64,000 nt of DNA from Lachnospiraceae bacterium (lineage in GTDB: Bacteria; Bacillota; Clostridia; Lachnospirales; Lachnospiraceae), in contig CAJTDD010000001.1 in NCBI GenBank assembly GCA_910574885.1, forward strand, positions 294,109-358,108, read 5' to 3'. Of this stretch, positions 1-9,063 are shown in pieces. The notes beneath the pieces were generated by a model. It was not told the origin of the DNA, did not search any database, and saw nothing but the letters and a program-made list of their open reading frames with translations. Every line of letters starts with the position of its first letter. Within the stretch, counting starts at the first letter, position 1. The position numbers were made by a program, and so were the translations under genes.

Positions 1-304
1 TAGAGAATGTGTTGGGTTTCGGACAGAGGGACATGCCGGATACAGCGTGGAAGGTTCTGATATCGTCTGCGCTGCGGCTTCCGTGCTGGTAATCAACACG
101 ATGAATGCAATCGAACGCTATGCACAGGATCCATGTTCGGTAATCAGCAATGATGAGGCGGGGCTGATCGCCTATTATCTGGTGAACGGCTATCCTTCCA
201 AGGATGCTGATTTGCTGCTGAATACCATGATTCTCGGTCTGGAAAATATGGCGGATGATGCGAACTATGCAGAATATATTGATTTAACATTCGAGGAGGT
301 GTGA
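1..304 (+). CDS. prp: Ribosomal-processing cysteine protease Prp (5' end cut by window)
   Basis: Prp removes the N-terminal extension of ribosomal protein L27 before it enters the 50S subunit. The frame is open from base 2 and already contains the GHAGY motif with the catalytic His, followed after a few residues by DIVCAAAS with the catalytic Cys, so the true start lies left of the window. The GTG at 47 falls inside the protein between these two motifs and is not a start. The stop at 302-304 lies just after the GAGGAGG ribosome site of rpmA, so the two genes are translationally close. Family identity rests on the two motifs and on the position before rpmA; the protein is probably about 105-115 residues in full. 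Confidence 0.93.
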   Translation, partial: RECVGFRTEGHAGYSVEGSDIVCAAASVLVINTMNAIERYAQDPCSVISNDEAGLIAYYLVNGYPSKDADLLLNTMILGLENMADDANYAEYIDLTFEEV

Positions 305-309
305 CAACT

Positions 310-591
310 ATGATGCAATTAAACCTTCAGTTTTTCGCTCATAAGAAAGGTGTTGGTTCTACCAAGAACGGAAGAGATTCCGAGTCTAAGAGACTTGGCG
401 CTAAGAGAGCGGACGGACAGTTTGTGAAAGCAGGGAATATCCTTTACAGACAGCGTGGGACGAAGATTCATCCAGGCGTTAATGTAGGGCGCGGCGGCGA
501 CGATACGTTATTCGCACTTGTTGACGGCGTTGTTAGATTTGAGAGAAAAGGAAGAGATAAGAAACAGGTTTCTATCTATCCGGTAGCTTAA
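310..591 (+). CDS. rpmA: 50S ribosomal protein L27 with cleavable N-terminal extension
   Basis: L27 lies near the peptidyl transferase centre of the 50S subunit. The sequence begins with MMQLNLQFF followed by [15 protein letters not shown], the classic L27 start. The short NLQFF extension is the kind found in Firmicutes and removed by Prp between Phe and Ala, and prp is the gene directly upstream. ATG 310 is preferred because GAGGAGG at 293-299 lies 10 bases upstream; a GTG at 301 overlaps that site's downstream edge and ATG 313 is also possible. The product is 93 residues, normal for the family. A hairpin terminator follows at 611-660. Confidence 0.97.
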   Translation: MMQLNLQFFAHKKGVGSTKNGRDSESKRLGAKRADGQFVKAGNILYRQRGTKIHPGVNVGRGGDDTLFALVDGVVRFERKGRDKKQVSIYPVA

Positions 592-610
592 AGCAATTGT
601 GATTCTTAGA

Positions 611-1966
<1,356 letters not shown>

Positions 1967-2017
1967 TTTTCTTTGCATTTTACAGGCAAATGGATTACAA
2001 TGAAAGGGAGATATAAA

Positions 2018-2311
2018 ATGACAACAAAGCAGAGAGCCTACTTGAAGGGTCTTGCGATGACGATGGATTCGATTTTTCAAATCGGGAAGAACAGTATGAC
2101 GCCGGAATTCACCAAGGCGATTGACGAAGCCCTGGCGGCGCGGGAGCTTATCAAGGTCAGTGTCCTGAAAAATTGCGGGGATGACCCAAGGGCATTGGCA
2201 GAGACGATTGCAGAGCGCACCCAAGCAGATGTGGTGCAGGTAATCGGCAAGAAGATAGTCCTTTACCGGGAAGGAAAGGACAAGAATAAGAAGATTGAAC
2301 TTCCCAGATAA
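2018..2311 (+). CDS. yhbY: YhbY-family RNA-binding protein (CRM domain)
   Basis: This is a 97-residue single CRM-domain protein of the family associated with pre-50S ribosomal particles. MTTKQRAYLKGLAMTMDSIFQIGK is the characteristic N-terminal region, followed by the motif region ending LAETIAERTQADVVQVIGKKIVLYR. ATG 2018 is chosen over an in-frame ATG at 1973 because AAAGGGAG lies directly upstream and the protein then starts at the family position. It lies between obgE and nadD, in agreement with the conserved Firmicutes cluster for ribosome maturation. Confidence 0.93.
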   Translation: MTTKQRAYLKGLAMTMDSIFQIGKNSMTPEFTKAIDEALAARELIKVSVLKNCGDDPRALAETIAERTQADVVQVIGKKIVLYREGKDKNKKIELPR

Positions 2312-2355
2312 CAGCAAAATTATACGCTGAGTTTTGGAACGGAGTTGGATAGACT

Positions 2356-2976
2356 ATGAAGATCGGTATTATGGGCGGAACCTTTGATCCGATACACAAC
2401 GGGCATTTGATGCTTGGGCGGGCTGCCTTAGAAGCATTTGAACTCGACAAGGTCTGGTTCATGCCCAACGGGAATCCGCCTCATAAAGACACATCCTCGA
2501 TTGAGACAGACGTAAAAGACCGTGTGGAGATGGTAAGGCTTGCCATATCCTCCTGCCGGGAGTTCCGGCTTGAGCCCTATGAGGCGAAGCGGAAGGAAGT
2601 GTCCTATTCTTATAGTACAATGGAGTATTTCAAGGGAATCTACCCGGAGGATAATTTCTACTTTATCATCGGGGCAGATTCGCTGTTTATGATTGACCAG
2701 TGGGTACATCCGGAAAGGATTTTTCCGACGTGTACCGTGCTGGCGGCTTACCGGGACGAGATTAACACCAGACAGGCGATGGAAGAGAAGATCCGCAAGC
2801 TGAATGATACTTACGGCGCGCGTATCCGTCTTTTGGTGACGCCTTTAGTCCGGGTATCCTCCCATGAGCTGCGAAAGGATGTCCGGGAAGGGCGGAGCAT
2901 TGCCAGCCATGTTCCTGCGGCTGTCAACGCCTATATTCTAGAGCATCATCTTTATGTAGGAGAGAACAGCATATGA
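2356..2976 (+). CDS. nadD: Nicotinate-nucleotide adenylyltransferase
   Basis: NadD adenylates nicotinate mononucleotide to deamido-NAD in NAD biosynthesis. The 206-residue protein begins KIGIMGGTFDPIHNGHL, containing the GGTFDPxHxGH nucleotidyltransferase signature, and has the late SSHELRKDVREGRS motif (the ISSTxIR equivalent). The central FIIGADSL and the length are typical. Its stop overlaps the start of yqeK by four bases (ATGA), which implies translational coupling, and the nadD-yqeK-rsfS order is conserved in Firmicutes. Confidence 0.96.
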   Translation: MKIGIMGGTFDPIHNGHLMLGRAALEAFELDKVWFMPNGNPPHKDTSSIETDVKDRVEMVRLAISSCREFRLEPYEAKRKEVSYSYSTMEYFKGIYPEDNFYFIIGADSLFMIDQWVHPERIFPTCTVLAAYRDEINTRQAMEEKIRKLNDTYGARIRLLVTPLVRVSSHELRKDVREGRSIASHVPAAVNAYILEHHLYVGENSI

Positions 2977-3560
2977 ACCATAAGATCACCAAGATTCGAC
3001 GGAAATTGATGACGGAGCTTGACAAGGAGCGGTATGAGCATACCCTTGGGGTCATGTACACGGCGGCGGCTCTCGCTATGTGTTATGATGCGGATATTGA
3101 GAAGGCGCTGTTGGCGGGGCTTCTGCATGACTGTGCAAAATGCCTTCCGGGAGACACCAAGATAAAGCTGTGCAAGAAGTATCATTTGAGTGTCTCGGAG
3201 GTGGAAAGGAACAATCCCAGCCTTCTTCATGCGAAACTTGGCGCATTTCTTGCAGCTAAGAAGTATCATGTGAAGGATAAAGAGATTATGAATGCCATTA
3301 CGAGCCATACCACAGGATGCCCCCATATGTCGCTTTTGGATAAAATTATCTATATTGCCGATTATATGGAGCCTGGGCGTAAGGAGCTTCCCAATATGGC
3401 AGAGGTACGGAAACTGGCATTTACCGATATTGACGCCTGTCTGTACCGGATTCTTGAGGATTCCCTGGCGTATTTGAATAGTAAGAACGTACCCGTTGAC
3501 CCAATGACGGAGAAAACATATCTTTATTATAAAAGCAAGAGAGAAGGAGAGGAGGTGTAG
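2973..3560 (+). CDS. yqeK: YqeK-family HD-domain hydrolase
   Basis: This is a 195-residue HD-domain metal-dependent phosphohydrolase. YqeK proteins are known as diadenosine tetraphosphate hydrolases that split Ap4A symmetrically to ADP. RYEHTLGV supplies the first His, AGLLHDCAK the HD pair, and later HAKLGAF and TSHTTG supply metal-site histidines, with DKIIYIADYMEPGR near the end as in the family. It overlaps nadD by four bases and is followed after one base by rsfS. The Ap4A activity is inferred from the family, not from the sequence alone. Confidence 0.93.
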   Translation: MNHKITKIRRKLMTELDKERYEHTLGVMYTAAALAMCYDADIEKALLAGLLHDCAKCLPGDTKIKLCKKYHLSVSEVERNNPSLLHAKLGAFLAAKKYHVKDKEIMNAITSHTTGCPHMSLLDKIIYIADYMEPGRKELPNMAEVRKLAFTDIDACLYRILEDSLAYLNSKNVPVDPMTEKTYLYYKSKREGEEV

Positions 3561-3561
3561 T

Positions 3562-3915
3562 ATGGAGCAGGTAAAAGAGATGGCGCGTATTGTTTACCGT
3601 GCGCTGGAAGATAAGAAAGGGGAGGATATCTGTATCATTGATATCTCCGGGATTTCCCCGTTGGCAGACTATTTTATTATCACAAATGGTTCTAACGACA
3701 GCCAGGTGAAGGCGTTGGTGGACAATGTGGAGGAGAAGATGCACGAGGCGGGACATTCGCAGATTCAGCGGGAAGGATTGCAGACCGGGAACTGGGTGCT
3801 TCTGGATTACGGCGATGTGGTCGTCCATGTTTTTGATAAGGAAAACCGGGATTTCTATCATCTGGAGCGGATCTGGCGTGATGGGAAACGCATTGAGAGT
3901 ATTGAAGAATTATAG
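3562..3915 (+). CDS. rsfS: Ribosome silencing factor RsfS
   Basis: RsfS binds L14 and blocks subunit joining when nutrients are short. The 117-residue product shows the family core: DICIIDISGISPLADYFII, SNDSQVKALVDNVEEK, GNWVLLDYGDVVVHVF and the C-terminal FYHLERIW. AGGAGGTGTAGT lies immediately before ATG 3562. It is the last gene of the prp-to-rsfS run and is followed by a strong terminator. Confidence 0.96.
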   Translation: MEQVKEMARIVYRALEDKKGEDICIIDISGISPLADYFIITNGSNDSQVKALVDNVEEKMHEAGHSQIQREGLQTGNWVLLDYGDVVVHVFDKENRDFYHLERIWRDGKRIESIEEL

Positions 3916-3930
3916 GGGAAATCGTTAAAA

Positions 3931-3988
3931 GACCCTTCATAGATGAGACAGTTTTTAGATATCTGTGTTGTCTATGAAGGGTTTTTTA
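3931..3988 (+). terminator. Intrinsic terminator after rsfS
   Basis: ACCCTTCATAGA (from 3932) pairs with TCTATGAAGGGT (3971-3982), with further pairing of GACAG/CTGTG inside, and a run of six T follows. It ends the housekeeping operon ahead of the convergent Nudix gene. Confidence 0.9.
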
Positions 3989-4015
3989 TACGCTGAACCT
4001 GACTTTCCCCGGGAT

Positions 4016-4459
4016 TTAACCGCAGCATTCCCGGTACAGCACTTCCTGTATCAGCTTTGGCTGAATCTCAGGATACGTCCACTGGTCGGATCTGACAGGC
4101 AGATTATCCATCAGGAGAACTTCCGCCATCTCACTGTTCAGTTTCTTCCGGAAGGTCTTAATATCCGCAAAATACAGCATCCCAAACGTCTCTTTCCCGG
4201 ACTGGTTCACCCGGTTTGACCCGGTCACAGAATATGCGCATACAGGCTCAATATGGAAATCTACGGCGCCAGTCTCCTCCGAGAGTTCACGCTTGGCAGT
4301 ATCCAATATCTTCTCCCGTCTTTCCCGATGCCCGCCGGGACATTCCAAAGTATCCCGATCCTTATGCCGGCAGAATACCCATTTTCCTTCCGATGTTGCG
4401 ACAATCACTGCAAATTTAAGCAGCCGGTCCTCGATTTGCTTGTAAAATCTGACTTTCAT
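4016..4459 (-). CDS. Nudix hydrolase
   Basis: A 147-residue Nudix pyrophosphohydrolase. The Nudix box is complete at about residues 42-64: GGHRERRE, seven residues, then RELSEETGA, matching Gx5Ex7REUxEExGU. Upstream LLKFAVIVATSEGKWVFCRHKDRDTLECPGG resembles the 8-oxo-dGTP/ADP-ribose class, but the substrate cannot be read from sequence. It sits 29 bases downstream of lexA on the same strand, so co-transcription with lexA, and hence SOS linkage, is possible but unproven. It ends close to the rsfS terminator from the opposite direction. Confidence 0.88.
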   Translation of the reverse strand: MKVRFYKQIEDRLLKFAVIVATSEGKWVFCRHKDRDTLECPGGHRERREKILDTAKRELSEETGAVDFHIEPVCAYSVTGSNRVNQSGKETFGMLYFADIKTFRKKLNSEMAEVLLMDNLPVRSDQWTYPEIQPKLIQEVLYRECCG

Positions 4460-4488
4460 GAAACTTCCTCCAATGGTTCTATGTAAGA

Positions 4489-5112
4489 TTATCTTTCGTT
4501 AAAAAAACGGAAAACCCCGATTACTTTGCCAAGAATCTGCACGTCCGTCACAATAATCGGCTCCATCGTGTCATTCTCAGGCTGGAGCCGGATATGTCCG
4601 TCTTCCTTGTAAAATGTCTTCACGGTAGCCCCATCCTCAATCAAGGCGACCACCATGTCGCCGTCATGGGCAGTGGAGAGCTGCTCCACAAGCACCATAT
4701 CGCCGCTTAGGATTCCTGCATTCACCATGCTTTCTCCCTTTACCCGGAGCATGAACGTCTGGTTATTCGGCATATACTCCATAGGGATCGGAAAGTAGTT
4801 CTCCACGTTCTGTTCCGCCAGTATGGGTTCCCCTGCGGCAACACGCCCTATAATCGGCACATTCACCATCTCCCGGCGCATAAAATTAAATGAATCGTCC
4901 AGAATCTCAATCGCCCTTGGCTTGGTGGGGTCACGGCGGATATAACCGTTCTTCTCAAGAGTCTCCAGATGTGAATGAACCGAAGAGGTAGACTTGAGAT
5001 GAACCGCCTCACAGATATCCCGGACTGCAGGCGGAAACCCCCGTTCTAATATCTGTGATTTGATATATTCTAATATTTCCTTCTGCTTCGGACTTATCTT
5101 ACCTTGTCCCAT
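4489..5112 (-). CDS. lexA: LexA repressor
   Basis: LexA represses SOS genes and self-cleaves when RecA is activated. The N-terminus (ISPKQKEILEYIKSQILERGFPP...STSSVHSHLETLEKNGYI) is a winged helix. The cleavage site is the Ala-Gly in GRVAAGEP, and the catalytic dyad is Ser in VKGESM and Lys in DGATVKTFY. Start 5112 is chosen because AGGAGG (read from 5119-5124) lies six bases upstream; an in-frame ATG at 5133 would add seven residues before the family start. The 207-residue length is usual. A promoter and candidate operator lie upstream. Confidence 0.97.
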   Translation of the reverse strand: MGQGKISPKQKEILEYIKSQILERGFPPAVRDICEAVHLKSTSSVHSHLETLEKNGYIRRDPTKPRAIEILDDSFNFMRREMVNVPIIGRVAAGEPILAEQNVENYFPIPMEYMPNNQTFMLRVKGESMVNAGILSGDMVLVEQLSTAHDGDMVVALIEDGATVKTFYKEDGHIRLQPENDTMEPIIVTDVQILGKVIGVFRFFNER

Positions 5113-5202
5113 ATAAAACCTCCTTTTTGTCAAATTAATTCATTCACCACAACTTCTATATTCCGTGAACGAAGGAATTCTACTTATCAAATTCATAATT
5201 CT

Positions 5203-5231
5203 ATTTTAACACAAGACACCGGAAATAGCAA
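5203..5231 (-). promoter_or_regulatory. Predicted sigma-A promoter of lexA
   Basis: On the - strand TTGCTA (5226-5231) and TAAAAT (5203-5208) are separated by 17 bases, about 90 bases upstream of the lexA start. Confidence 0.55.
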
Positions 5232-5242
5232 ACAGATGTTTA

Positions 5243-5254
5243 GAAAATATGTTC
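5243..5254. promoter_or_regulatory. Candidate LexA (SOS) box
   Basis: GAAAATATGTTC differs at one position from the Gram-positive LexA core GAAC-N4-GTTC in the form GAACATATGTTC. It lies 12 bases upstream of the predicted lexA -35 element and about 80 bases from the divergent recombinase promoter. One half-site is imperfect, so binding is inferred. Confidence 0.45.
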
Positions 5255-5335
5255 GGAAATATTTTCTTTTTAAAAAAGAGGAGTATATGCTGTTTCTTAT
5301 ATCTATACGACAAATACCGATTTTTCCAAAAGATG

Positions 5336-5364
5336 TAGACAAAAAGCAACATTCGTGTTATAAT
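5336..5364 (+). promoter_or_regulatory. Strong predicted sigma-A promoter of the tyrosine recombinase
   Basis: TAGACA (5336-5341), a 17-base spacer and a perfect TATAAT (5359-5364). Predicted transcription starts near 5371, giving a leader of about 75 bases. Confidence 0.7.
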
Positions 5365-5384
5365 AACCCATATTATCACATATT

Positions 5385-5408
5385 TTGAAGGTTTGGGAGT
5401 TCCTTCAA
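5385..5408 (+). other. Leader hairpin of the recombinase transcript
   Basis: TTGAAGG (5385-5391) and CCTTCAA (5402-5408) form a perfect 7-bp stem with a 10-base loop just downstream of the predicted transcription start. No T-run follows, so it is not a terminator; an mRNA-stabilising or protein-binding role is possible. Confidence 0.45.
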
Positions 5409-5445
5409 TCTATAGTGTATTTAATTAGTAAGGAGGTATTTTTCT

Positions 5446-6504
5446 ATGGCAGAAACCAAGAATTATCATGAACAGACCCGCATTGACCAGACCATCCGTC
5501 TCCGCGAAGTCTTAAAATCCCTGCCGCCTTTTGCCAAGGATTATTTTCGAGCAATTGAGCCGAAATCCTCAGCAAAGACAAGAATCAATTATGCATACGA
5601 TGTCCGGATCTTTTTTCATTTCCTGATGGAGAACAATCCTGTGTACAAGGATTACTCCATTGACCAATTCCGGGTGGACGATTTAGAAAAACTGGAACCT
5701 GTGGATATTGAGGAATACATGGAATATTTAAAGGTCTATGAGCGGGAAAATGAAATGATTACCAACGGTGAAAAAGGCCTTGCCCGCAAGATGTCCGCAC
5801 TTCGTAGTTTCTATAGTTACTACTATAAACATCAGATAATCACGAAGAATCCTACATTACTGGTAGACATGCCCAAGCTGCACGATAAGGCGATTATCCG
5901 GTTGGATACGGACGAGGTCGCGTCGCTTCTGGATTTTGTGGAAAATTGCGGCAGCCAGTTATCCGGACAGGCCCTTACCTATTATAATAAGACGAAAGAA
6001 CGTGATTTGGCGATTCTGACATTACTTTTGGGAACCGGTATCCGTGTATCGGAATGTGTGGGCCTGGACTTGAATGATGTGGACTTTAAGAATAATGGAA
6101 TCACCGTGACCCGCAAGGGCGGCAACCAGATGACCGTTTATTTCGGCGATGAAGTCGCAGAAGCGCTTTCTAACTATATAGAAGGCAGCCGCAAATCGAT
6201 TACTCCCCTCTCCGGCCATGAGAATGCTTTGTTCCTATCCACCCAGAAGCGCCGCATGGGCATACAGGCGATTGAAAATATGGTGAAAAAGTATGCCCGT
6301 CAGGTGACGCCCAACAAGAAAATTACGCCCCATAAGCTGCGCAGCACCTATGGTACGACTTTATATAAGGAAACCGGAGATATTTACCTTGTGGCTGACG
6401 TATTGGGCCACAAAGACGTCAATACCACGAAGAAGCACTATGCGGCAATCGACGAAGACCGGCGCAGGCGCGCGGCATCGGCTGTAAAGCTGCGGGAATG
6501 CTGA
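5446..6504 (+). CDS. Tyrosine recombinase (XerC/XerD-like)
   Basis: This 352-residue integrase-fold protein has an N-terminal SAM-like DNA-binding domain (about residues 20-130) and a C-terminal catalytic domain. Catalytic residues are visible: Arg in LGTGIRVSECVGL, His and Arg in PHKLRSTYG, His in LGHKDVNTTKKHY and the nucleophile Tyr in that same motif. AAGGAGG precedes ATG 5446. The protein is longer than typical XerC/D (about 295-305) because of a long N-terminus. No phage genes or att repeats are near, and it sits divergent from lexA, so it is more likely a resident chromosomal recombinase than a prophage integrase. Whether it resolves dif is not shown here. Confidence 0.88.
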   Translation: MAETKNYHEQTRIDQTIRLREVLKSLPPFAKDYFRAIEPKSSAKTRINYAYDVRIFFHFLMENNPVYKDYSIDQFRVDDLEKLEPVDIEEYMEYLKVYERENEMITNGEKGLARKMSALRSFYSYYYKHQIITKNPTLLVDMPKLHDKAIIRLDTDEVASLLDFVENCGSQLSGQALTYYNKTKERDLAILTLLLGTGIRVSECVGLDLNDVDFKNNGITVTRKGGNQMTVYFGDEVAEALSNYIEGSRKSITPLSGHENALFLSTQKRRMGIQAIENMVKKYARQVTPNKKITPHKLRSTYGTTLYKETGDIYLVADVLGHKDVNTTKKHYAAIDEDRRRRAASAVKLREC

Positions 6505-6553
6505 ACAAAAATGAAGAGATAAGAGAGATAAACAGGAAAGGATTTAGAATAAC

Positions 6554-7294
6554 ATGAAAATGCAGCAGCTCCTAAGCTATACGCGGAAGGCAGTCGATGA
6601 GTATACGATGATACAGGAAGGCGACCATATTGCAGTCGGCATTTCCGGCGGGAAGGACAGCCTGACACTGCTCTATGCCATGCATGGCTTGAAAAGATTC
6701 TACCCCAGGCCTTTCAAATTGTCGGCGGTCACGGTGGATTTAGGCTATTCAGAATGCGATTTTTCACCTGTGACAAGGCTTTGCAGGGAACTTGACGTGC
6801 CATACCAGATTGTCAAGACGGATATCGCCCGCATTCTGTTTGAGGAACGAAAGGAAAGCAATCCCTGTTCCCTGTGCGCCAAGATGCGCAAAGGCGCCCT
6901 GAATACGGCTGTAAAAGAGATGGGCTGTAATAAGGTCGCATATGCGCACCACAAGGATGATATCATCGAGACGATGCTTCTCTCCATGCTCTTTGAGGGA
7001 CGGTTCTATTCTTTCTCCCCGCGCAGTTATCTGGATCGCATGGAGCTGACCGTCGTCCGCCCGATGATGTTTGTGGAAGAGGCGGATGTCATTGGATTCC
7101 GGAACAGGTATGATCTTCCTGTGGTAACGAGCCGGTGTCCCATCGACGGATTTACGAAACGTCAATACGCCAAGGAACTGGTGTCACAGTTGAACCACGA
7201 ACATCCCGGGGCAAAACAGCGGATGTTCACGGCAATCCTGAACGGCAGGATTGACGGCTGGCCCGAACGTATCCTACAGAAAAAAAGCAGGTAA
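6554..7294 (+). CDS. ttcA: TtcA-like tRNA 2-thiocytidine synthetase
   Basis: The 246-residue PP-loop ATPase has SGGKDSLTLLY (ATP pyrophosphatase loop, about residues 31-41), a CxxC pair in NPCSLCAKMRKG (about 103) and a third Cys in SRCPIDG (about 196). That Cys arrangement is that of TtcA enzymes, which use an iron-sulfur cluster to thiolate C32 of tRNA; TilS lacks it. YAHHKDDIIETMLLSML is the second family block. It starts 49 bases after the recombinase stop and may be co-transcribed with it. Exact tRNA target is inferred from the family. Confidence 0.85.
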   Translation: MKMQQLLSYTRKAVDEYTMIQEGDHIAVGISGGKDSLTLLYAMHGLKRFYPRPFKLSAVTVDLGYSECDFSPVTRLCRELDVPYQIVKTDIARILFEERKESNPCSLCAKMRKGALNTAVKEMGCNKVAYAHHKDDIIETMLLSMLFEGRFYSFSPRSYLDRMELTVVRPMMFVEEADVIGFRNRYDLPVVTSRCPIDGFTKRQYAKELVSQLNHEHPGAKQRMFTAILNGRIDGWPERILQKKSR

Positions 7295-7307
7295 GGAAAA
7301 GTCACAA

Positions 7308-7355
7308 AAGGGGCGCCGCAAAATACCGCTTAGCAGCTATTTTACGGCGCCCCTT
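7308..7355. terminator. Bidirectional terminator between convergent genes
   Basis: AAGGGGCGCCG (7308-7318) pairs with CGGCGCCCCTT (7345-7355). Read on the - strand the stem is followed by CTTTTGT, so it can stop both the TtcA-like transcript and the convergent cytidylate-kinase-like transcript. Confidence 0.75.
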
Positions 7356-7415
7356 GATATCCGGGTACGCTACACGCTCCTATCTCCTACCTATGGACTG
7401 CCGGACAACATGAAC

Positions 7416-8060
7416 TTACAGCTTCTTATCCCCATCTTTCTCTTTCAGCTCCACCAGCATCTTAATAGCGTCAGCCGTCCCCTGAATCCCCAGCTTAGAA
7501 CTATTCAGGCAGAAATCGTAGCTGTCGGCAGCTCCCCATTTTTTATTGCTGTAATAATTATAATAACTTGACCGCTTCTTATCTGTCTTTAAAATCAAAT
7601 CCTTTGCCTTCGCATCCGTCAAATCATAGATACGTGCAATACGACGGATACGGACGTCCAAATCTGCATAGATGAACAGCCGGACAACATTCTCATACTC
7701 CTCCAACGCATAATCTGCGCAGCGTCCCACCAGAATACACGGTCCTTCATCAGCAATCTTCTTAATCGCGTCGAACTGTGCCAGAAATACCTTGTGATTG
7801 ATAGGCATATCTGTATAGCTTCCTGAGGTATACCCCAGAGAATAGGTATCCATAACCAGAGAATACAGGAAACTATTAGTCGGCTTCTCGTCATGGGTCT
7901 CAAAAAGTTCCTGACAGATCCCGCTTTCCTTGGCGGCGCGGTCAAGCATCTCTTTGTCATACAGCTTAATGCCAAGCTCATCGGCAACCTTATAGCCAAT
8001 CTCCCTCCCTGCACTGCCATATTGTCTTCCTATTGTGATAATTGTATTTGTTTTTGCCAT
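7416..8060 (-). CDS. Cytidylate kinase-like family protein
   Basis: A 214-residue P-loop protein starting IITIGRQYGSAGREIGYKVADELGIKLYDKEML. This is the cytidylate-kinase-like family (GRxxGSGG-type P-loop) common in Clostridia, distinct from the essential Cmk. ILVGRCADYAL and the FIYADLDVRIRRI block support the family. ATG 8060 is chosen because AGGAG lies 10 bases upstream; a GTG at 8069 is only one base from that site. It has its own promoter at 8092-8120. The real substrate is unknown. Confidence 0.82.
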   Translation of the reverse strand: MAKTNTIITIGRQYGSAGREIGYKVADELGIKLYDKEMLDRAAKESGICQELFETHDEKPTNSFLYSLVMDTYSLGYTSGSYTDMPINHKVFLAQFDAIKKIADEGPCILVGRCADYALEEYENVVRLFIYADLDVRIRRIARIYDLTDAKAKDLILKTDKKRSSYYNYYSNKKWGAADSYDFCLNSSKLGIQGTADAIKMLVELKEKDGDKKL

Positions 8061-8091
8061 ACGAATCACGCTCCTATAAATTGATGGTTCT

Positions 8092-8120
8092 ATTATATAA
8101 CAATTTGACGGAATTGTATA
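8092..8120 (-). promoter_or_regulatory. Predicted sigma-A promoter of the kinase-like gene
   Basis: On the - strand TATACA (8115-8120), a 17-base spacer and a perfect TATAAT (8092-8097), about 32 bases before ATG 8060. The gene is thus likely transcribed separately from the rluD operon. Confidence 0.65.
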
Positions 8121-8127
8121 TTATTTT

Positions 8128-9063
8128 CTAAAAATTTATTTTTTCAAGGCTGCCGCCCCTGAAACGCTCTAATAATTCCTTCATATATTCCGGCAGAGGC
8201 GCATCCACTTCCAGATATTCCCCGGTTTCCGGATGAATCAGCCCCAGCGTCTTTGCATGCAAAGTCTGGCCGGTAAGCCCGGGAATCGGGCATTTCCGAG
8301 GCCCATAGACAGCATCCCCAAGCAGCGGATGGCCGATACTGGCCATGTGGACGCGAATCTGATGTGTACGCCCAGTTTCCAGCTCGCACTGGATAAAGGT
8401 GAATGCCCCGAACCTCTCCAAAACCTTATAGTGGGTCACGGCACGCTTTCCATTCTTTGCATGGACGCTCATCCGTTTTCGTTCCGTCGGATGCCTGCCA
8501 ATCGGTGCATCCACAGTCCCTGAATCTGCTTTCAGGTTCCCGTGAACTACCGCCACATAGATTCTCCGTATGGAATGCTCCTTCAACTGCTCTGCAAGGC
8601 TTTGGTGCGCCTTATCATTCTTACACACCACAAGGGAGCCTGTCGTATCCATATCGATTCTGTGGACGATTCCCGGACGCAACATTCCATTGATTCCGGA
8701 TAACTCCTGCCTGCAGTGATACATCAGGGCATTGACCAGAGTGCCGCTTAAATGGCCTGGAGCCGGATGTACCACCATCTGCTTAGGCTTATTGACAATA
8801 ATAATGTCCGAGTCCTCGTACAAGATATTGAGGGGAATCTCCTCCGCTTCGATCTCAGGCTCCCTGGCATCCGGCACCGTAATCTCAAGGCGGTCTCCAA
8901 TCAGGAGCCTGTAACTTGCTTTCACAGGCTCCCCATTCACCACAACATTCTCGGTTTTTATGAGTTTCTGCACATAGGACCTGGAACGGTCAGGCATTGC
9001 TTCAGCGAGATAACGGTCAATCCGCTCCCCCTCCTGGCTCTCTACGATGAACAATTCTTTCAA
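8128..9063 (-). CDS. rluD: Pseudouridine synthase RluD-type
   Basis: A 311-residue RluA-family enzyme that isomerises uridine in 23S rRNA. It has an N-terminal S4 RNA-binding domain (RIDRYLAEAMPDRSRSYVQKLI...VVNGEPVKASYRL) and a catalytic domain with HRIDMDTTG, where Asp is catalytic, then TGRTHQIRVHMASIGHPLLGD. The start is a TTG at 9063: AAGGAGG lies six bases upstream and no ATG fits. The first 47 bases overlap the 3' end of lspA, a pair order conserved in Firmicutes. Confidence 0.93.
   Translation of the reverse strand: MKELFIVESQEGERIDRYLAEAMPDRSRSYVQKLIKTENVVVNGEPVKASYRLLIGDRLEITVPDAREPEIEAEEIPLNILYEDSDIIIVNKPKQMVVHPAPGHLSGTLVNALMYHCRQELSGINGMLRPGIVHRIDMDTTGSLVVCKNDKAHQSLAEQLKEHSIRRIYVAVVHGNLKADSGTVDAPIGRHPTERKRMSVHAKNGKRAVTHYKVLERFGAFTFIQCELETGRTHQIRVHMASIGHPLLGDAVYGPRKCPIPGLTGQTLHAKTLGLIHPETGEYLEVDAPLPEYMKELLERFRGGSLEKINF

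Noticed and set aside
47..304. Complete 85-residue gene starting at GTG 47
   Set aside because: The frame is open to the window edge and the catalytic GHAGY motif lies upstream of 47, so this is the 3' part of prp.
5230..5241. AAACAGATGTTT as a second LexA box
   Set aside because: It is palindrome-like but lacks the GAAC/GTTC halves.
5446..6504. Prophage or integrative element integrase
   Set aside because: No att-type repeats, tRNA, excisionase or phage genes nearby, and flanking genes are housekeeping.
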